The translations under genes were made by a program, and so were the position numbers. 58,878 nucleotides of DNA from Candidatus Gastranaerophilales bacterium (lineage in GTDB: Bacteria; Cyanobacteriota; Vampirovibrionia; Gastranaerophilales; Gastranaerophilaceae): assembly GCA_947589425.1 (NCBI GenBank), contig CANQAV010000013.1, positions 1-58,878 of the forward strand, read 5' to 3'. The notes under the pieces are model-generated. The model worked only from the letters and a program-made list of their open reading frames with translations. It was not told where the DNA came from and searched no databases. Positions 26,770 through 37,048 of the stretch are shown here, piece by piece. Each line of letters starts with the position of its first letter. The stretch's first letter is position 1.

Positions 26770-27492
26770 ATGAGCGAGTTAAAATATAAAAAAATTCTTC
26801 TAAAGATATCGGGAGAAGCTCTTTTGGGCTCTCAACAATTCGGTATTGACCCCGAGCCTGTTCATAATATCGGGCAGGAAATTAAAAAAGCTTATGATTT
26901 AGGTGCGCAAATTGCCGTTGTAGTCGGCGGAGGAAACATATTCAGAGGCATGAAAAATTCTTCCAAACTCGGCATGGACCAAGCTTCGGGAGATTATGTC
27001 GGCATGCTTGCAACGGTAATGAATGCAATTGCGCTTCAATCGGAATTAAGAAAAATCGGTGTGGAATGCAGAGTTCAATCTGCAATTGATATGGAAAAAA
27101 TAGCCGAGCCTTATATAAGATTTAAAGCAATAAGACACTTGGAGAAGAAAAGAGTGGTAATTTTTGCGGCAGGCACAGGCAACCCCTTCTTTACAACAGA
27201 TACCGCAGCAGCCTTGAGAGCGGCTGAAATCGGAGCAGATGCCATGCTCATGGCAAAAAACGGAGTAGACGGAGTATATTCCGATGATCCGAGAATTAAC
27301 AAAAATGCGAAAAAATATGATAAAATCAGTTATGACGATATTATAGTAAAAGGTTTAAAAGTCATGGATTTAACTTCCTGTGCACTTTGTAAACAAAACA
27401 ATATCCCGATTAGAGTATTTGATTTTAATTTAAAAGATTCTATAGTTAAAATATTGAACAATGAAAATGTGGGAACTTTGGTTGAAGAATAA
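26770..27492 (+). CDS. pyrH: UMP kinase
   Basis: 240 residues. It phosphorylates UMP to UDP for nucleic acid and cell-wall precursor synthesis. The amino-acid-kinase fold shows KISGEALLG, AVVVGGGNIFRG, GTGNPFFTTDTAAALRAAEI, and KNGVDGVYSDDPRINKNAKK. First gene of a run (pyrH, frr, cdsA, rnc, rpe) with short gaps or overlaps. SD AAAGG lies before the ATG. Confidence 0.97.
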   Translation: MSELKYKKILLKISGEALLGSQQFGIDPEPVHNIGQEIKKAYDLGAQIAVVVGGGNIFRGMKNSSKLGMDQASGDYVGMLATVMNAIALQSELRKIGVECRVQSAIDMEKIAEPYIRFKAIRHLEKKRVVIFAAGTGNPFFTTDTAAALRAAEIGADAMLMAKNGVDGVYSDDPRINKNAKKYDKISYDDIIVKGLKVMDLTSCALCKQNNIPIRVFDFNLKDSIVKILNNENVGTLVEE

Positions 27493-27510
27493 TTATTTAG
27501 GAGAATAAAA

Positions 27511-28071
27511 ATGTCTATTGATGAAATCAAAAAACAAACAAACGAAAAAATGGATAAATGCATTAACCAACTAAAAAAGGAATTGGTTAATATCAGGACG
27601 GGAAGAGCAAATCCCCTTATTCTTGATAAAGTTATCGTAGATTATTACGGAGCTCCGACCGGTTTAAGACAATTGGCGCAAGTATCCGTAAGCGAAGGCA
27701 CAACCCTTGTTATCACTCCTTTTGATAAAACAATTATTAAAGAAATAGAAAAAGCAATCGTAAAAGCGGAAATAGGAATTACTCCCAATTCTGACGGTAT
27801 GGTTATCCGCCTCGCTTTTCCGCCTTTAACACAAGACCGGAGAAAAGAACTTGCAAAAGAAGTTAAGGCAATAGGCGAAGAAGCTAAAATTGCAATAAGA
27901 AACGTAAGACGTGATTCAACGGATGCAGTTAAAAAGCTTGAAAAATCAGACAATCTTCCCGAAGACATTATTAAAGACGGGGTTGACCAGATACAAAAAA
28001 TTACCGACAAATTTACGAAAGTTGTTGATGAAACAGTAAGTGCAAAAGAAAAAGAAGTTATGGAGATATAA
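27511..28071 (+). CDS. frr: ribosome recycling factor
   Basis: 186 residues, the usual length. It splits post-termination ribosomes with EF-G. Typical segments are LVNIRTGRANPLILDKV and RVDYYGAPT-like VDYYGAPTGLRQLAQVSV, then IRLAFPPLTQDRRKELAKEV and IRNVRRDSTDAVKKL. SD AGGAG 8 nt before the ATG. It lies 18 nt after pyrH, the classical gene order. Confidence 0.97.
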   Translation: MSIDEIKKQTNEKMDKCINQLKKELVNIRTGRANPLILDKVIVDYYGAPTGLRQLAQVSVSEGTTLVITPFDKTIIKEIEKAIVKAEIGITPNSDGMVIRLAFPPLTQDRRKELAKEVKAIGEEAKIAIRNVRRDSTDAVKKLEKSDNLPEDIIKDGVDQIQKITDKFTKVVDETVSAKEKEVMEI

Positions 28072-28072
28072 T

Positions 28073-28978
28073 TTGAGTTCCGAATTGCAGAAGAAAAATA
28101 AAGTGCTTCGTGTGGTAACGGGAGTTATAATTTCCCTTATTTCGCTTATTGCAATCGTTTTAGGGTCTATTCCTCTGTTTATTCTTCTTCTTATAATCAT
28201 AACCCTGTGTTCGAGAGAATTTGTTAAAATATTGAGGCATAAAGGTTTTCATCCCAGCCTTTCGATAATTTTATTCTCCGCAATTGTTTTTGCAACTCTT
28301 ACTTTCTTTCACAGATTTGATTTAGTGCCTTCCATGCTCACTTTGTCAATAGTTGCATCTTTTCTTATAGTTCTTTTCGCAGGACGACAGCCCTATATAG
28401 TAAACGTTGCAACGACAATCTTAGGCGCACTCTATTGCGGTTGGCTTCCATGCCACATTTTATTAATAAGACAAATAGGCTCAAATCGTGTGGGAGCTTT
28501 TCAATTTTCAATTTCACAGGGGCTTTTCCTCTTGTTATTCGTATTTGTGGCAGTAGCGCTTACCGATATCGGGGCATATTATTTCGGGGTTAAATTCGGA
28601 AAAAGAAAACTTGCCGAAGTAATAAGTCCGAAAAAAACAATTGAAGGAGCAATAGGCGGTGCACTTTGTGCAATCGGGGTTTCGTGTTTTGGAGTTTTTT
28701 ATACGGGCTTAAGTCTTTTTCAGGCAATATTAAGCGGATTAATTATTACGCTGTCCGCACAGCTTGGAGATTTATCCGAAAGCTTAATTAAAAGAGATGC
28801 CGGAGTTAAAGACTCAAGCGACATCCTTCCGGGGCATGGGGGGATGTTAGACAGATTTGACGGATACATCTTTGCAATTCCCGTTGCATATTACTTTTTC
28901 GGACATTTCTGCCTCGGCTCAAATGTAGTTGTTGAATTTTTAAAATATTTAAAAGGTGCTCTTGATGTCTATTTCTAA
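28073..28978 (+). CDS. cdsA: phosphatidate cytidylyltransferase
   Basis: 301 residues, about eight membrane helices. It makes CDP-diacylglycerol for phospholipid synthesis. The C-terminal signature is present: ISPKKTIEGAIGG, then LSAQLGDLSESLIKRDAGVK, DSSDILPGHGGMLDRFDG. I start at TTG 28073, one nucleotide after the frr stop, with GGAG 7 nt upstream; a start further up would run through frr. Its end overlaps rnc by 14 nt. Confidence 0.93.
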   Translation: MSSELQKKNKVLRVVTGVIISLISLIAIVLGSIPLFILLLIIITLCSREFVKILRHKGFHPSLSIILFSAIVFATLTFFHRFDLVPSMLTLSIVASFLIVLFAGRQPYIVNVATTILGALYCGWLPCHILLIRQIGSNRVGAFQFSISQGLFLLLFVFVAVALTDIGAYYFGVKFGKRKLAEVISPKKTIEGAIGGALCAIGVSCFGVFYTGLSLFQAILSGLIITLSAQLGDLSESLIKRDAGVKDSSDILPGHGGMLDRFDGYIFAIPVAYYFFGHFCLGSNVVVEFLKYLKGALDVYF

Positions 28979-29696
28979 AGAAAGAATTGAGAGTCTTATT
29001 GAATTTCAAAAAAAATATAATCTTGATTTTTCGGATATCAACCTTTTAAATCAAGCATTTGTGCATACTTCTTATACAAATGAAAATAACATCAGCGTAT
29101 TTTCTTCCTATGAAAAATTGGAATTTTACGGAGATGCGGTTTTAAAATTATGCGTAAGCGATTTTTTATTCAACAGTTTTCCCGATTACACCGAAGGACA
29201 ATTGACAAAATTAAGAGCTCAAATAGTTTCGGACAGAAACATTTTTGAATATGCAAAACAGCTGGGTTTTGAAGATTTAATAGTTTTGGGGAAAAACGAA
29301 AAAAAACAAGGGGGAGCAAAAAAACAATCCATTCTTGCATGCGCTTTTGAAGCCCTTTTGGGAGCAATCTTTATTGAATACAAAGAAAAAGGCTATGAAA
29401 AAGCAAAAAATTTTCTTTCGGAAAATTTTCTTGATGACATTCTCTCATTCAATTCAAAAATTGATACTTTTAACCCGAAAGCCGTTTTGCAGGAATATAC
29501 CCAAAGTATTGACCACAAACTGCCAAAATATAACGTGGTTTCTCAAAGCGGGAAAGAGCATAAAAAAACTTTCTTTGTCGAAGTAAGCTACAGAGGCAAA
29601 GTAATAGGAAAAGGAAGCGCTAAAACAATTAAATCCGCCGAAGAAAATGCCGCAGTGGATGCCGTTAAAAATCTGAACATAAAAGGACAACAATAA
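28965..29696 (+). CDS. rnc: ribonuclease III
   Basis: 243 residues. It cuts double-stranded RNA in rRNA and mRNA processing. The catalytic signature is YEKLEFYGDAVLKLCVSDFL (residues 45-64), followed by ILACAFEALLGAIFIEY with the second metal-binding Glu; the dsRNA-binding domain occupies about 165-240 (PKAVLQEYTQ, GKGSAKTIKSAEENAA). The ATG at 28965 has AAAGG 8 nt upstream. It overlaps cdsA by 14 nt and touches rpe (TAATG). Confidence 0.96.
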   Translation: MSISKERIESLIEFQKKYNLDFSDINLLNQAFVHTSYTNENNISVFSSYEKLEFYGDAVLKLCVSDFLFNSFPDYTEGQLTKLRAQIVSDRNIFEYAKQLGFEDLIVLGKNEKKQGGAKKQSILACAFEALLGAIFIEYKEKGYEKAKNFLSENFLDDILSFNSKIDTFNPKAVLQEYTQSIDHKLPKYNVVSQSGKEHKKTFFVEVSYRGKVIGKGSAKTIKSAEENAAVDAVKNLNIKGQQ

Positions 29697-30334
29697 TGGA
29701 AACAATAATTTCGCCCTCAATTTTATCCTGTGATTTTGCAAATCTTATGAATGATATTAAAAAAGTAGAGCCTTATGTGCCATGGCTTCATATTGATGTT
29801 ATGGACGGACATTTTGTACCCAATATTTCAATCGGAGTTCCCGTTGTTAAATCCGTAAGAAAAATTACCGATTTATTTTTAGATACTCATCTTATGATTG
29901 AAAACCCCGATAAATATATTGAAGCTTTTTGTGCTTCAGGCTCGGATTTAATAACGTTTCACTATGAAGCAAGCAAATCAAATACCCTGAAAACAATAGA
30001 AAAAATTAAATCTTTAGGGAAAAAAGCGGGTATTTCAATAAAACCCAAAACAGACCCCAAAGAAATAAAAGACTTTATAAATCTCGTTGATTTAGTCCTT
30101 ATAATGACGGTAGAGCCCGGTTTTGGCGGTCAAAAATTTATGAATGACTGTGCTCTTAAAATCCCGATTATAAAAAATTATTCAAAAAATCCTGATTTAA
30201 TTATTCAAATTGACGGCGGAATAAATAATGAAACGGGAAAAATCTGCAAAAATTTGGGTGCGAACGCTCTTGTTTCGGGTAATTATATCTATAGCTCTCA
30301 AAATCCCAAAGAAGCAATTGAAAGTTTAAAATAA
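29696..30334 (+). CDS. rpe: ribulose-phosphate 3-epimerase
   Basis: 212 residues. It interconverts ribulose-5-phosphate and xylulose-5-phosphate. TIM-barrel signatures: ISPSILSCDFANL, WLHIDVMDGHFVPNISIG with metal ligands, LDTHLMIENP, LVLIMTVEPGFGGQKF, and IQIDGGIN. It starts inside the stop of rnc (TAATG), so it is coupled. Last gene of the pyrH run. Confidence 0.96.
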   Translation: METIISPSILSCDFANLMNDIKKVEPYVPWLHIDVMDGHFVPNISIGVPVVKSVRKITDLFLDTHLMIENPDKYIEAFCASGSDLITFHYEASKSNTLKTIEKIKSLGKKAGISIKPKTDPKEIKDFINLVDLVLIMTVEPGFGGQKFMNDCALKIPIIKNYSKNPDLIIQIDGGINNETGKICKNLGANALVSGNYIYSSQNPKEAIESLK

Positions 30335-30492
30335 CGAATTTGCAAAATAATTGATTAAGAGTTAAAATATTTAGAAATATAAATTTTTTGATGGATATTT
30401 AAATTAAATTAGCAAAAAATAATTTTTACATGTTTTGTAAGAGAAATTGCTTACGAGATATTAAATAAATTAAGCTTTTTGGAGAGTAATTA

Positions 30493-30813
30493 ATGGAAAA
30501 TGATTTCAAAAAAAACAAACCGAATAGTGAATTTAATGCCAAAAATGATAAATTCGGCGCAACAAACCCAATCACATCAGCTTCCAAAAAATCATTTGAT
30601 GAAACAAATGATACTCAAAAAGCATACAATACAACATTAACGGCAAAAAATGCAAATTCGGCTGCGGATAAATTTATTCAAGACCCCGAATATGTTCAAT
30701 CTCATGTTGAGTTTTGCGATGAGCTTGTTGAAAAAGGATACCCTTTGGAAGAAGCCATTGAAAAAACAGACAAATGTTTCAAAATTCTGTCCGACAAGGA
30801 TACTTATAACTAA
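30493..30813 (+). CDS. small protein of unknown function
   Basis: 106 residues with GGAGAG before the ATG. The N-terminal 60 residues are Asn/Lys/Thr-rich and look disordered, with NDKFGATNP near residue 19, similar to the Phe-centred tags seen elsewhere in the window. The C-terminal half (QDPEYVQSHVEFCDELVEKG and PLEEAIEKTDKCFKILSDKD) is helical and likely folded. The gene lies 10 nt before upp, so they are probably one operon. Function unknown. Confidence 0.6.
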   Translation: MENDFKKNKPNSEFNAKNDKFGATNPITSASKKSFDETNDTQKAYNTTLTAKNANSAADKFIQDPEYVQSHVEFCDELVEKGYPLEEAIEKTDKCFKILSDKDTYN

Positions 30814-30823
30814 GGAAATTGAT

Positions 30824-31483
30824 TTGGAAGTTAAAACAAAAAATGTAATCGTTGTTAATCATCCCGTAATTAAGCACAACCTTTCGGTTTTAAGGGATAA
30901 AAACAGCGATTGCGAAAAATTCAAAAATGCGCTCAAACGAATTACTTATTTTCTTCTTTTCGAGGCGCTGAAGGATATTCCTCTGGTTGAAAAAGAAATC
31001 GAAACACCTCTTAAAAAAACCGTTTGTCAGGTATATGACAAATCTTCCCAGCTTATCATTGCTCCGATTTTAAGAGCAGGCTTGATTTTTTCGGAAATTG
31101 CACACGAAATAGCCCCCCATGCCAACATTCATCATATAGGCATGTTCAGGGACGAAAAAACACTTGAACCCGTATGGTATTACGACAAGAAAAAAGAAAT
31201 TATTGAAAACAAAGAAAAAGTGCATCTTATAATAGTTGACCCGATGTTAGCAACAGGCAACAGCTCCGTTGACTGTACAAAAAACTTTACCGATAAAGGT
31301 ATCTTGGAACAAAATATCGTCTTTATGAGCCTGATATCTTCCCCGCAGGGTATTGAAAAATTAAATACCGAATTTCCGAAATTAAAAATAGTTACCGCAT
31401 CAATTGATGAAGGTCTCAATGCAAAAGGCTATATCCTTCCCGGACTGGGTGATGCCGGAGACAGGATTTATAATACCCTTTAA
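30824..31483 (+). CDS. upp: uracil phosphoribosyltransferase
   Basis: 219 residues. It converts uracil and PRPP to UMP (salvage). The PRPP loop is [11 protein letters not shown], the active-site loop is [11 protein letters not shown], and [17 protein letters not shown] closes the uracil site. I start at TTG 30824 with AAGGA 7 nt upstream; the reading frame is open further but overlaps the upstream small gene. Its end overlaps the convergent uvrA by 4 nt. Confidence 0.94.
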   Translation: MEVKTKNVIVVNHPVIKHNLSVLRDKNSDCEKFKNALKRITYFLLFEALKDIPLVEKEIETPLKKTVCQVYDKSSQLIIAPILRAGLIFSEIAHEIAPHANIHHIGMFRDEKTLEPVWYYDKKKEIIENKEKVHLIIVDPMLATGNSSVDCTKNFTDKGILEQNIVFMSLISSPQGIEKLNTEFPKLKIVTASIDEGLNAKGYILPGLGDAGDRIYNTL

Positions 31484-34308
31484 TTGAGATATTTTTTCAA
31501 AAACTGACCCGTATAGCTGTTTTTTACTTTAACAATCTGCTCGGGCGTTCCTTTGGCAACAACTTCTCCCCCTTTGTCTCCGCCTTCGGGTCCTAAATCA
31601 ATAATCCAATCAGCACATTTTATAATATCCATATTATGTTCGATTATAAGTATTGTATTTCCGCTGTCCGCCAAACAAGAAAGCATTTTTATGAGTTTAT
31701 CTATATCCCAAAAATGAAGTCCCGTTGAAGGCTCATCAAGAACGTACAGGGTTTTTCCCGTTGCTCTTTTATTCAATTCCAAAGCAAGTTTCACTCTTTG
31801 AGCTTCACCGCCCGATAAAGTTGTGGCGCTTTGACCGAGTTTAATATAATCCAAACCGACATCATTTAAGGTTTTTAACCTTGAAGCGATTTTCGGAACA
31901 TTCTTGAAAAACTCTAAAGCTTCGCTCACGCTCATATCAAGAACATCGGATATATTTTTACCTTTATATTTAACTTCAAGAGTTTCCTGATTATATCTTT
32001 TGCCTTTACATACGTCACATTTTACATAAACATCCGACAAAAAGTTCATTTCAATCTTCAACTGACCGTCGCCCGAACATTTTTCACACCTTCCCCCTTT
32101 AACGTTAAAGGAAAATCTGCCCTGCTTATAACCCCTCATTTTTGCTTCGGGGGTTTGTGCAAAAAGTTCTCTGATATATGTAAAAACTTCGGTATATGTT
32201 GCCGGATTTGAACGGGGAGTGCGCCCAATCGGAGATTGGTCAACCACGACAAGTTTATCTATATTGCAAAAGCCTTCAATATTATCTACTCCCTGTGGTT
32301 TTGGTTTATTCCTCAAAAGCTCATGCCGGGCGTATTCGGAGATTATATCCCCCACAAGAGTGGATTTACCCGACCCTGAAACGCCTGTTATCGCAACGAT
32401 TTTACCCAAAGGAATATCAACATCTATATTTTTTAAATTGTTTAATTTTGCCCCTTTGACTTTTAAATATTTTCCGTTTCCTTTTCTTCTTTTTTTCGGA
32501 ACTTCAATTTTTTTTGCTCCCGATAAATATTGTCCCGTCAGGGATTTTTTCTCATTTTTAATATCATCAACACTTCCGAAAGCAACGATATTCCCCCCTT
32601 TTACACCCGCAAAAGGACCTATATCAACAATATAGTCCGCACAATTAATCGTATCTTCATCATGTTCCACAACAATAAGAGTATTACCCAGATTGCGAAG
32701 CTTTAAAAGAGTTTTTATAAGCATGTTATTATCTCTCTGGTGCAAACCGATTGAAGGCTCGTCAAGCACATAAAGCACGCCCGATAAACCCGAGCCTATT
32801 TGAGTTGCAAGACGAATTCTCTGTGCTTCGCCGCCCGAAAGCGTTCCTGCGGAACGGGCTAAGGTTAAATATCCCAAACCTACATCAATTAAAAACTTAA
32901 GCCTTGCTCTTATTTCATCCAAAACCTGTTTTGCAATTTTTAACTTAAATTCATCAAAAGTTAAATAAAGGTCGCAAATAAAGTCATATTCATCCAAAAC
33001 AGACATTGAACAAAATTCAAAAATATTTTTATCACCTACCCTGACGCTGAGCGCAAATGGATTAAGCCTTCCGCCGTTACAAGCTTTACAAGGGTTTGTT
33101 ATCATATATTTTTCAATTTCCGCCCTCACTATATCGGAATCTGATTCGTATTTTTTAGTTAAATAAGGAATAACTCCCATATAGCTCATAAGATGAGTTC
33201 TGTAGTGTTTTGTTCCAAAGTCGGCATAGGTCAGTTTAATTTTTTCATCGCCGTTTCCGTAAAGTATAATTCCTTTCTGCGCAGGACTAAGCGACTTAAA
33301 AGGAGCATCAAAATCGATTTTGTAATGTTCGCAGACAGATTGAAGAATGTCGCTGTAATAAGGATTTTGAGTCTTTGACCAGGGATATATTGCACCTTCT
33401 TTTAAAGATTTTTCTGGGTCTGGCACAACTAAATTCGGGGATATTTCATAATGAGAGCCTATACCATGGCACAGAGGGCATGCTCCCTGCGGATTATTAA
33501 AACTCATAAGGCGGGGGGTTAATTCTTCAAAACTTATGTTACAGTTGGGGCATGCCAGTTTTTCGGAAAAAATTATATCTTTATTTTCTTCGACAAGATT
33601 TACGATTAAAAGCCCGTCCGCACGCTCAAGCGCAGTCTGTGCGGAATCAAAAATTCTTGCTTTTGCGCTTTCTTTAACAATAATTCTGTCTACTATAATA
33701 TCAATCGAGTGTCTTTGGGTTTTATTGAGTTCAATTTCATCTTCTTCAAGATTATATATTTTTTTGTCAACCCTTACTCTTAAAAATCCGTCTTGCAAAA
33801 TTGAAGATAAAAATTGCTTGTATTCTCCCTTTTTATCTCTTATTACGGGAGATAAAATCTGTATTTTTGTACCTTCTTTTAAAGACAGAATTTTATCCGT
33901 TATTTCATCAATTGTTTGAGGAACAATTTCCCTTCCGCACTTCGGACAGTGAGGAATACCCGCACGTGCATAAAGAAGTCTTAAATAATCGTATATTTCG
34001 GTTATTGTGCCCACGGTTGAGCGGGGATTATTAGAGGTTGATTTCTGGTCAATCGAAACAGCGGGAGATAACCCCTCGATTCGCTCTACATCAGGTTTAT
34101 CCATCTGCCCCAAAAACTGTCTTGCATAGGTTGAGAGGCTTTCAACATACCTTCTCTGTCCTTCGGCAAAAATTGTATCAAAAGCGAGCGAGCTTTTTCC
34201 CGAGCCTGAAACGCCCGTGAAAACAGTTAATTCATTTTTGGGAATTTTTAAATTTACGTTGTTTAAATTATGCTCGTTGGCATTATAAATTTCAATAAAG
34301 TCACTCAT
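31480..34308 (-). CDS. uvrA: excinuclease ABC subunit A
   Basis: 942 residues, full length. It recognises damage in nucleotide excision repair. Two ABC ATPase halves each have Walker A ([29 protein letters not shown]) and signature ([30 protein letters not shown]). Zinc sites are CPKCG, CPNC/CPLC, and CEKC/CDVC. No SD; TACAAT at 34320-34315, preceded by TGC (extended -10), ends 6 nt before the ATG, predicting a leaderless mRNA. Confidence 0.97.
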   Translation of the reverse strand: MSDFIEIYNANEHNLNNVNLKIPKNELTVFTGVSGSGKSSLAFDTIFAEGQRRYVESLSTYARQFLGQMDKPDVERIEGLSPAVSIDQKSTSNNPRSTVGTITEIYDYLRLLYARAGIPHCPKCGREIVPQTIDEITDKILSLKEGTKIQILSPVIRDKKGEYKQFLSSILQDGFLRVRVDKKIYNLEEDEIELNKTQRHSIDIIVDRIIVKESAKARIFDSAQTALERADGLLIVNLVEENKDIIFSEKLACPNCNISFEELTPRLMSFNNPQGACPLCHGIGSHYEISPNLVVPDPEKSLKEGAIYPWSKTQNPYYSDILQSVCEHYKIDFDAPFKSLSPAQKGIILYGNGDEKIKLTYADFGTKHYRTHLMSYMGVIPYLTKKYESDSDIVRAEIEKYMITNPCKACNGGRLNPFALSVRVGDKNIFEFCSMSVLDEYDFICDLYLTFDEFKLKIAKQVLDEIRARLKFLIDVGLGYLTLARSAGTLSGGEAQRIRLATQIGSGLSGVLYVLDEPSIGLHQRDNNMLIKTLLKLRNLGNTLIVVEHDEDTINCADYIVDIGPFAGVKGGNIVAFGSVDDIKNEKKSLTGQYLSGAKKIEVPKKRRKGNGKYLKVKGAKLNNLKNIDVDIPLGKIVAITGVSGSGKSTLVGDIISEYARHELLRNKPKPQGVDNIEGFCNIDKLVVVDQSPIGRTPRSNPATYTEVFTYIRELFAQTPEAKMRGYKQGRFSFNVKGGRCEKCSGDGQLKIEMNFLSDVYVKCDVCKGKRYNQETLEVKYKGKNISDVLDMSVSEALEFFKNVPKIASRLKTLNDVGLDYIKLGQSATTLSGGEAQRVKLALELNKRATGKTLYVLDEPSTGLHFWDIDKLIKMLSCLADSGNTILIIEHNMDIIKCADWIIDLGPEGGDKGGEVVAKGTPEQIVKVKNSYTGQFLKKYLN

Positions 34309-34314
34309 ACAAAA

Positions 34315-34323
34315 ATTGTAGCA
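34315..34323 (-). promoter_or_regulatory. extended -10 promoter of uvrA
   Basis: TGCTACAAT on the minus strand (TGn plus TACAAT). The hexamer ends 6 nt before the uvrA ATG. I see no LexA-type palindrome beside it. Confidence 0.5.
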
Positions 34324-34349
34324 TACAAAATTTTCTTTTGTATTTTATA

Positions 34350-34688
34350 TCATGCCACAAGAAAATGCCTTGCAATGAGCTCTCTTTTGTCGTCCCTGAA
34401 ATCTTCAAAATTAATGTATGACTTTAAAAAACCGTCTTTTAATATTATTGCCAAATATGCCAATAATTCGCTGTTCAAATTAAAAAGTTTGATTTTGTTA
34501 TCAATAAGACACTGAATTAAAAGCGCAGAATTAATTTTTTGAACATGTCTCATATCAAGCGCAATTTTTTTTGTATCGTTTTTCAGACTTAATATTGCTC
34601 TTATAAGATTATCCGTCAAAGTCTTTTTATTAATTGTATATATTGCTTCGCTGTCGCAAAGTGTTTCAAAATAGTCCTTTTTTGCCAT
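34350..34688 (-). CDS. small STAS-like protein
   Basis: 112 residues. The strand-helix pattern KKIALDMRHVQKINSALLIQ followed by LFNLNSELLAYLAIILKDGF resembles a STAS (anti-sigma-factor antagonist) fold, where a Ser/Asp in the loop is phosphorylated; here the loop reads INSALL. The similarity is weak. It lies upstream of uvrA on the same strand with a 41-nt gap and close to the divergent PAS/kinase-like gene, so a signalling role is possible. Start SD is poor. Confidence 0.45.
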   Translation of the reverse strand: MAKKDYFETLCDSEAIYTINKKTLTDNLIRAILSLKNDTKKIALDMRHVQKINSALLIQCLIDNKIKLFNLNSELLAYLAIILKDGFLKSYINFEDFRDDKRELIARHFLVA

Positions 34689-34813
34689 CCTATTTTAATT
34701 TTAAAGTCTTTTTCGGGAAATGTTAATTATTACAAAGAATAAAACTTCTATAACTTTTGTTTGAGTATAATTCATGGTAGTATATTTATGAAAAGAGATT
34801 GTATTTACAGATA

Positions 34814-35950
34814 ATGAAAATTTTAGAATATTTTAAAAGCCAAAAAGAAGACAATAACTTTAATCTTCTGCCTGACGGAATTTTTACGCTGGAACAGGAC
34901 GGCAAAATAATTGATGTTAATAATAAAGTCCTTGAAATGTACAACACAAGCAGATTTAACGTTTTAGGACGTTATTTTTCAGACTTCGTTGAAAACGGTA
35001 CTCAGGTGCTCAACCAAATTGTAAAAGACGACTCCTGTGTTTGCGTCAGGGCAATTTTTGAAGATGAAAACGTGCCTCCGACATATTTTGAAATCAGCGC
35101 CACAAGAAATTTAGAAAGCTCAAAAGTATATGTTGCACTGAGAAATACGACAGCAAGACAAATTGAATTTAAAATGATGAGCGAAAAATATAACAGCGCT
35201 CAAAAAATAATTGAAGGAAAGAACGAATTTCTTTTAATGGCATCCGGAACAATTTTATCAAACCTTGTTTCAATTGCAGGCTTTTCAAGAGCGCTTTTGG
35301 ACGGTATCGGCGGAGCAATATCCGATAAACAGGAAAAATATTTAAATTTAATCAATCAAAATTCAAAAGATTTAAGCTATGACCTTGAAAAACTGCTTTC
35401 TCTTTTTAAAATTGAATCTCAAAAAGTTGACTATCAATATAAAATGTTTGATTTAATAAGCCTTATAAAATCAATTGAGAGGGTTTACAAAAAAGATTTC
35501 AAAGACAGAAAGATTATTTTCTCTCTTGATTATTCAAAATTATTTCAAAGAGACTGTTTCTTGGACGGTGAAGTGGTTGAATATATTCTAAGATGCGTTA
35601 TGGACTTATTCCTAAGATTTTCAAACCTCGGAAAATGTTCTCTTAATATCGGTCACCCTCCTCAAGACTTTCTTAAAACAAGGGACTTTATCGGCAATAA
35701 CTCGACCGATGTTGAAAAATTTGTTCTTTTTGAAGCAAAAATTACCGATTTGGTGTTCTCGCAAGATGAGCTTGATAATATTTTTGATATGTATTATCAA
35801 GGCAACGCAAAACGTCCTATAGGTTTGAAAGCAAGCTTAAACATTCTTAAAAGATATGTAACGGACTTTAAAGGCAATATTTGGGTATATTCAAAACCGA
35901 ATTTCGGTGCTATGATAACATTTATCCTGCCTCTGAAAATAACGAATTAG
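34814..35950 (+). CDS. PAS-histidine kinase-like protein lacking catalytic residues
   Basis: 378 residues, cytoplasmic. A PAS domain lies at about 18-118 ([20 protein letters not shown]), then a HisKA-like hairpin at 135-200 and an ATPase-like region to the end. In the dimerisation helix the usual SHELRTPL is ASGTILSNL, so the phospho-accepting His is Gly 145. The N-box and DxG of the ATP site are also missing; only the F-box-like FDMYYQG and the final [19 protein letters not shown] are recognisable. It looks like a pseudo-kinase. The ATG at 34814 overlaps the stop of an 8-codon ORF (34788-34814). It is followed after 13 nt by an ABC ATPase gene. Confidence 0.65.
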   Translation: MKILEYFKSQKEDNNFNLLPDGIFTLEQDGKIIDVNNKVLEMYNTSRFNVLGRYFSDFVENGTQVLNQIVKDDSCVCVRAIFEDENVPPTYFEISATRNLESSKVYVALRNTTARQIEFKMMSEKYNSAQKIIEGKNEFLLMASGTILSNLVSIAGFSRALLDGIGGAISDKQEKYLNLINQNSKDLSYDLEKLLSLFKIESQKVDYQYKMFDLISLIKSIERVYKKDFKDRKIIFSLDYSKLFQRDCFLDGEVVEYILRCVMDLFLRFSNLGKCSLNIGHPPQDFLKTRDFIGNNSTDVEKFVLFEAKITDLVFSQDELDNIFDMYYQGNAKRPIGLKASLNILKRYVTDFKGNIWVYSKPNFGAMITFILPLKITN

Positions 35951-35963
35951 TAAGGCTTTATTG

Positions 35964-37034
35964 ATGGCAAAAGTGGTTTTAAACAATATTTCCAAAAGTT
36001 TCGGCAAAAAGGAAATTCTGAAAAACATTAATTTGGAAATTAATGACGGAGAATTTGTTGTTTTGGTGGGCGCATCAGGATGCGGTAAATCAACCCTTTT
36101 AAGAATGATAGCGGGACTTGAAAAACAAACCGAAGGAGATATCTATATCGGCGATAAACTTGTAAATTCCACTTTGCCAAAAGACAGAGATATTGCCATG
36201 GTTTTTCAAAATTATGCGCTATATCCCCACTTAAACGTTAAAGAAAATATAGCTCTCGGGCTCAGGGTACGCCATGTACCGAAATGTGAAATTGAGCGCA
36301 GAGTTAAAAGAGCGGTTGAAATCTTAAAACTTGAAGAATATTTAAATTCAAAACCAAAAGAGCTCTCGGGCGGTCAACGCCAAAGAGTTGCGCTTGCAAG
36401 AGCAATAGTCAGAGAGCCGAAAGTATTTTTAATGGATGAGCCCTTATCAAATTTAGATGCAAAATTAAGAAGCGAAATGAGGTCTCAAATCAAGAAACTT
36501 CATAATAAATTAAAAACAACATTCATTTATGTTACCCATGACCAAACCGAAGCCCTTACCATGGGAGATAAAATAGTTGTTTTAAATAACGGTGAAATAC
36601 AACAGGCAGATAATGCCAACAATATATATGAAAACCCCCAAAACATTTTTGTTGCAACTTTTATGGGCTCAAACCCCATGAACATCATTGAAGCGGAAAT
36701 CAAAGATAACATACTTACTTTCGGGAACATAGCCGTAAGTTTAGACAATTTTTTTATTGACACAAAAGGCGCAAAGAAAGTATATCTTGGCATAAGACCC
36801 GAAAATATAATATGTTCAAACTCTCCGTCTTATCCTTTCAATCAAATACATTTCAGTGCCAAGATACATTTTGAAGAAAATTTAGGCTCTCATAAAAATG
36901 TATATTTTAAATTAAAAGATACGGAATTTTGTGCGGTTGTAAGTCCGGAAATCAAAAAAAGCGCCGAGCTTGATTTTTCAATCAATCCGAAAGATATTCA
37001 TTTTTTTGATTTTGAAACAAAAAAACCGATTTAA
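35964..37034 (+). CDS. sugar-type ABC transporter ATPase (MalK/UgpC/MsmK-like)
   Basis: 356 residues. Walker [14 protein letters not shown]-loop [12 protein letters not shown], signature [14 protein letters not shown], Walker B VFLMDEP, switch YVTHDQTEA, then a C-terminal regulatory OB domain (about 235-356, IRPENI). It powers sugar or polyol import. No permease or binding protein is nearby; such shared ATPases can serve several importers. ATG at 35964 with TAAGG about 8 nt upstream; co-transcribed with the kinase-like gene. Confidence 0.9.
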   Translation: MAKVVLNNISKSFGKKEILKNINLEINDGEFVVLVGASGCGKSTLLRMIAGLEKQTEGDIYIGDKLVNSTLPKDRDIAMVFQNYALYPHLNVKENIALGLRVRHVPKCEIERRVKRAVEILKLEEYLNSKPKELSGGQRQRVALARAIVREPKVFLMDEPLSNLDAKLRSEMRSQIKKLHNKLKTTFIYVTHDQTEALTMGDKIVVLNNGEIQQADNANNIYENPQNIFVATFMGSNPMNIIEAEIKDNILTFGNIAVSLDNFFIDTKGAKKVYLGIRPENIICSNSPSYPFNQIHFSAKIHFEENLGSHKNVYFKLKDTEFCAVVSPEIKKSAELDFSINPKDIHFFDFETKKPI

Positions 37035-37048
37035 GACCCTGCTTTATA

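Noticed and set aside
30650-30823. Longer N-terminus for uracil phosphoribosyltransferase
   Set aside because: The extension overlaps the upstream small gene in another frame; TTG at 30824 has a well-placed AAGGA and gives the usual length.
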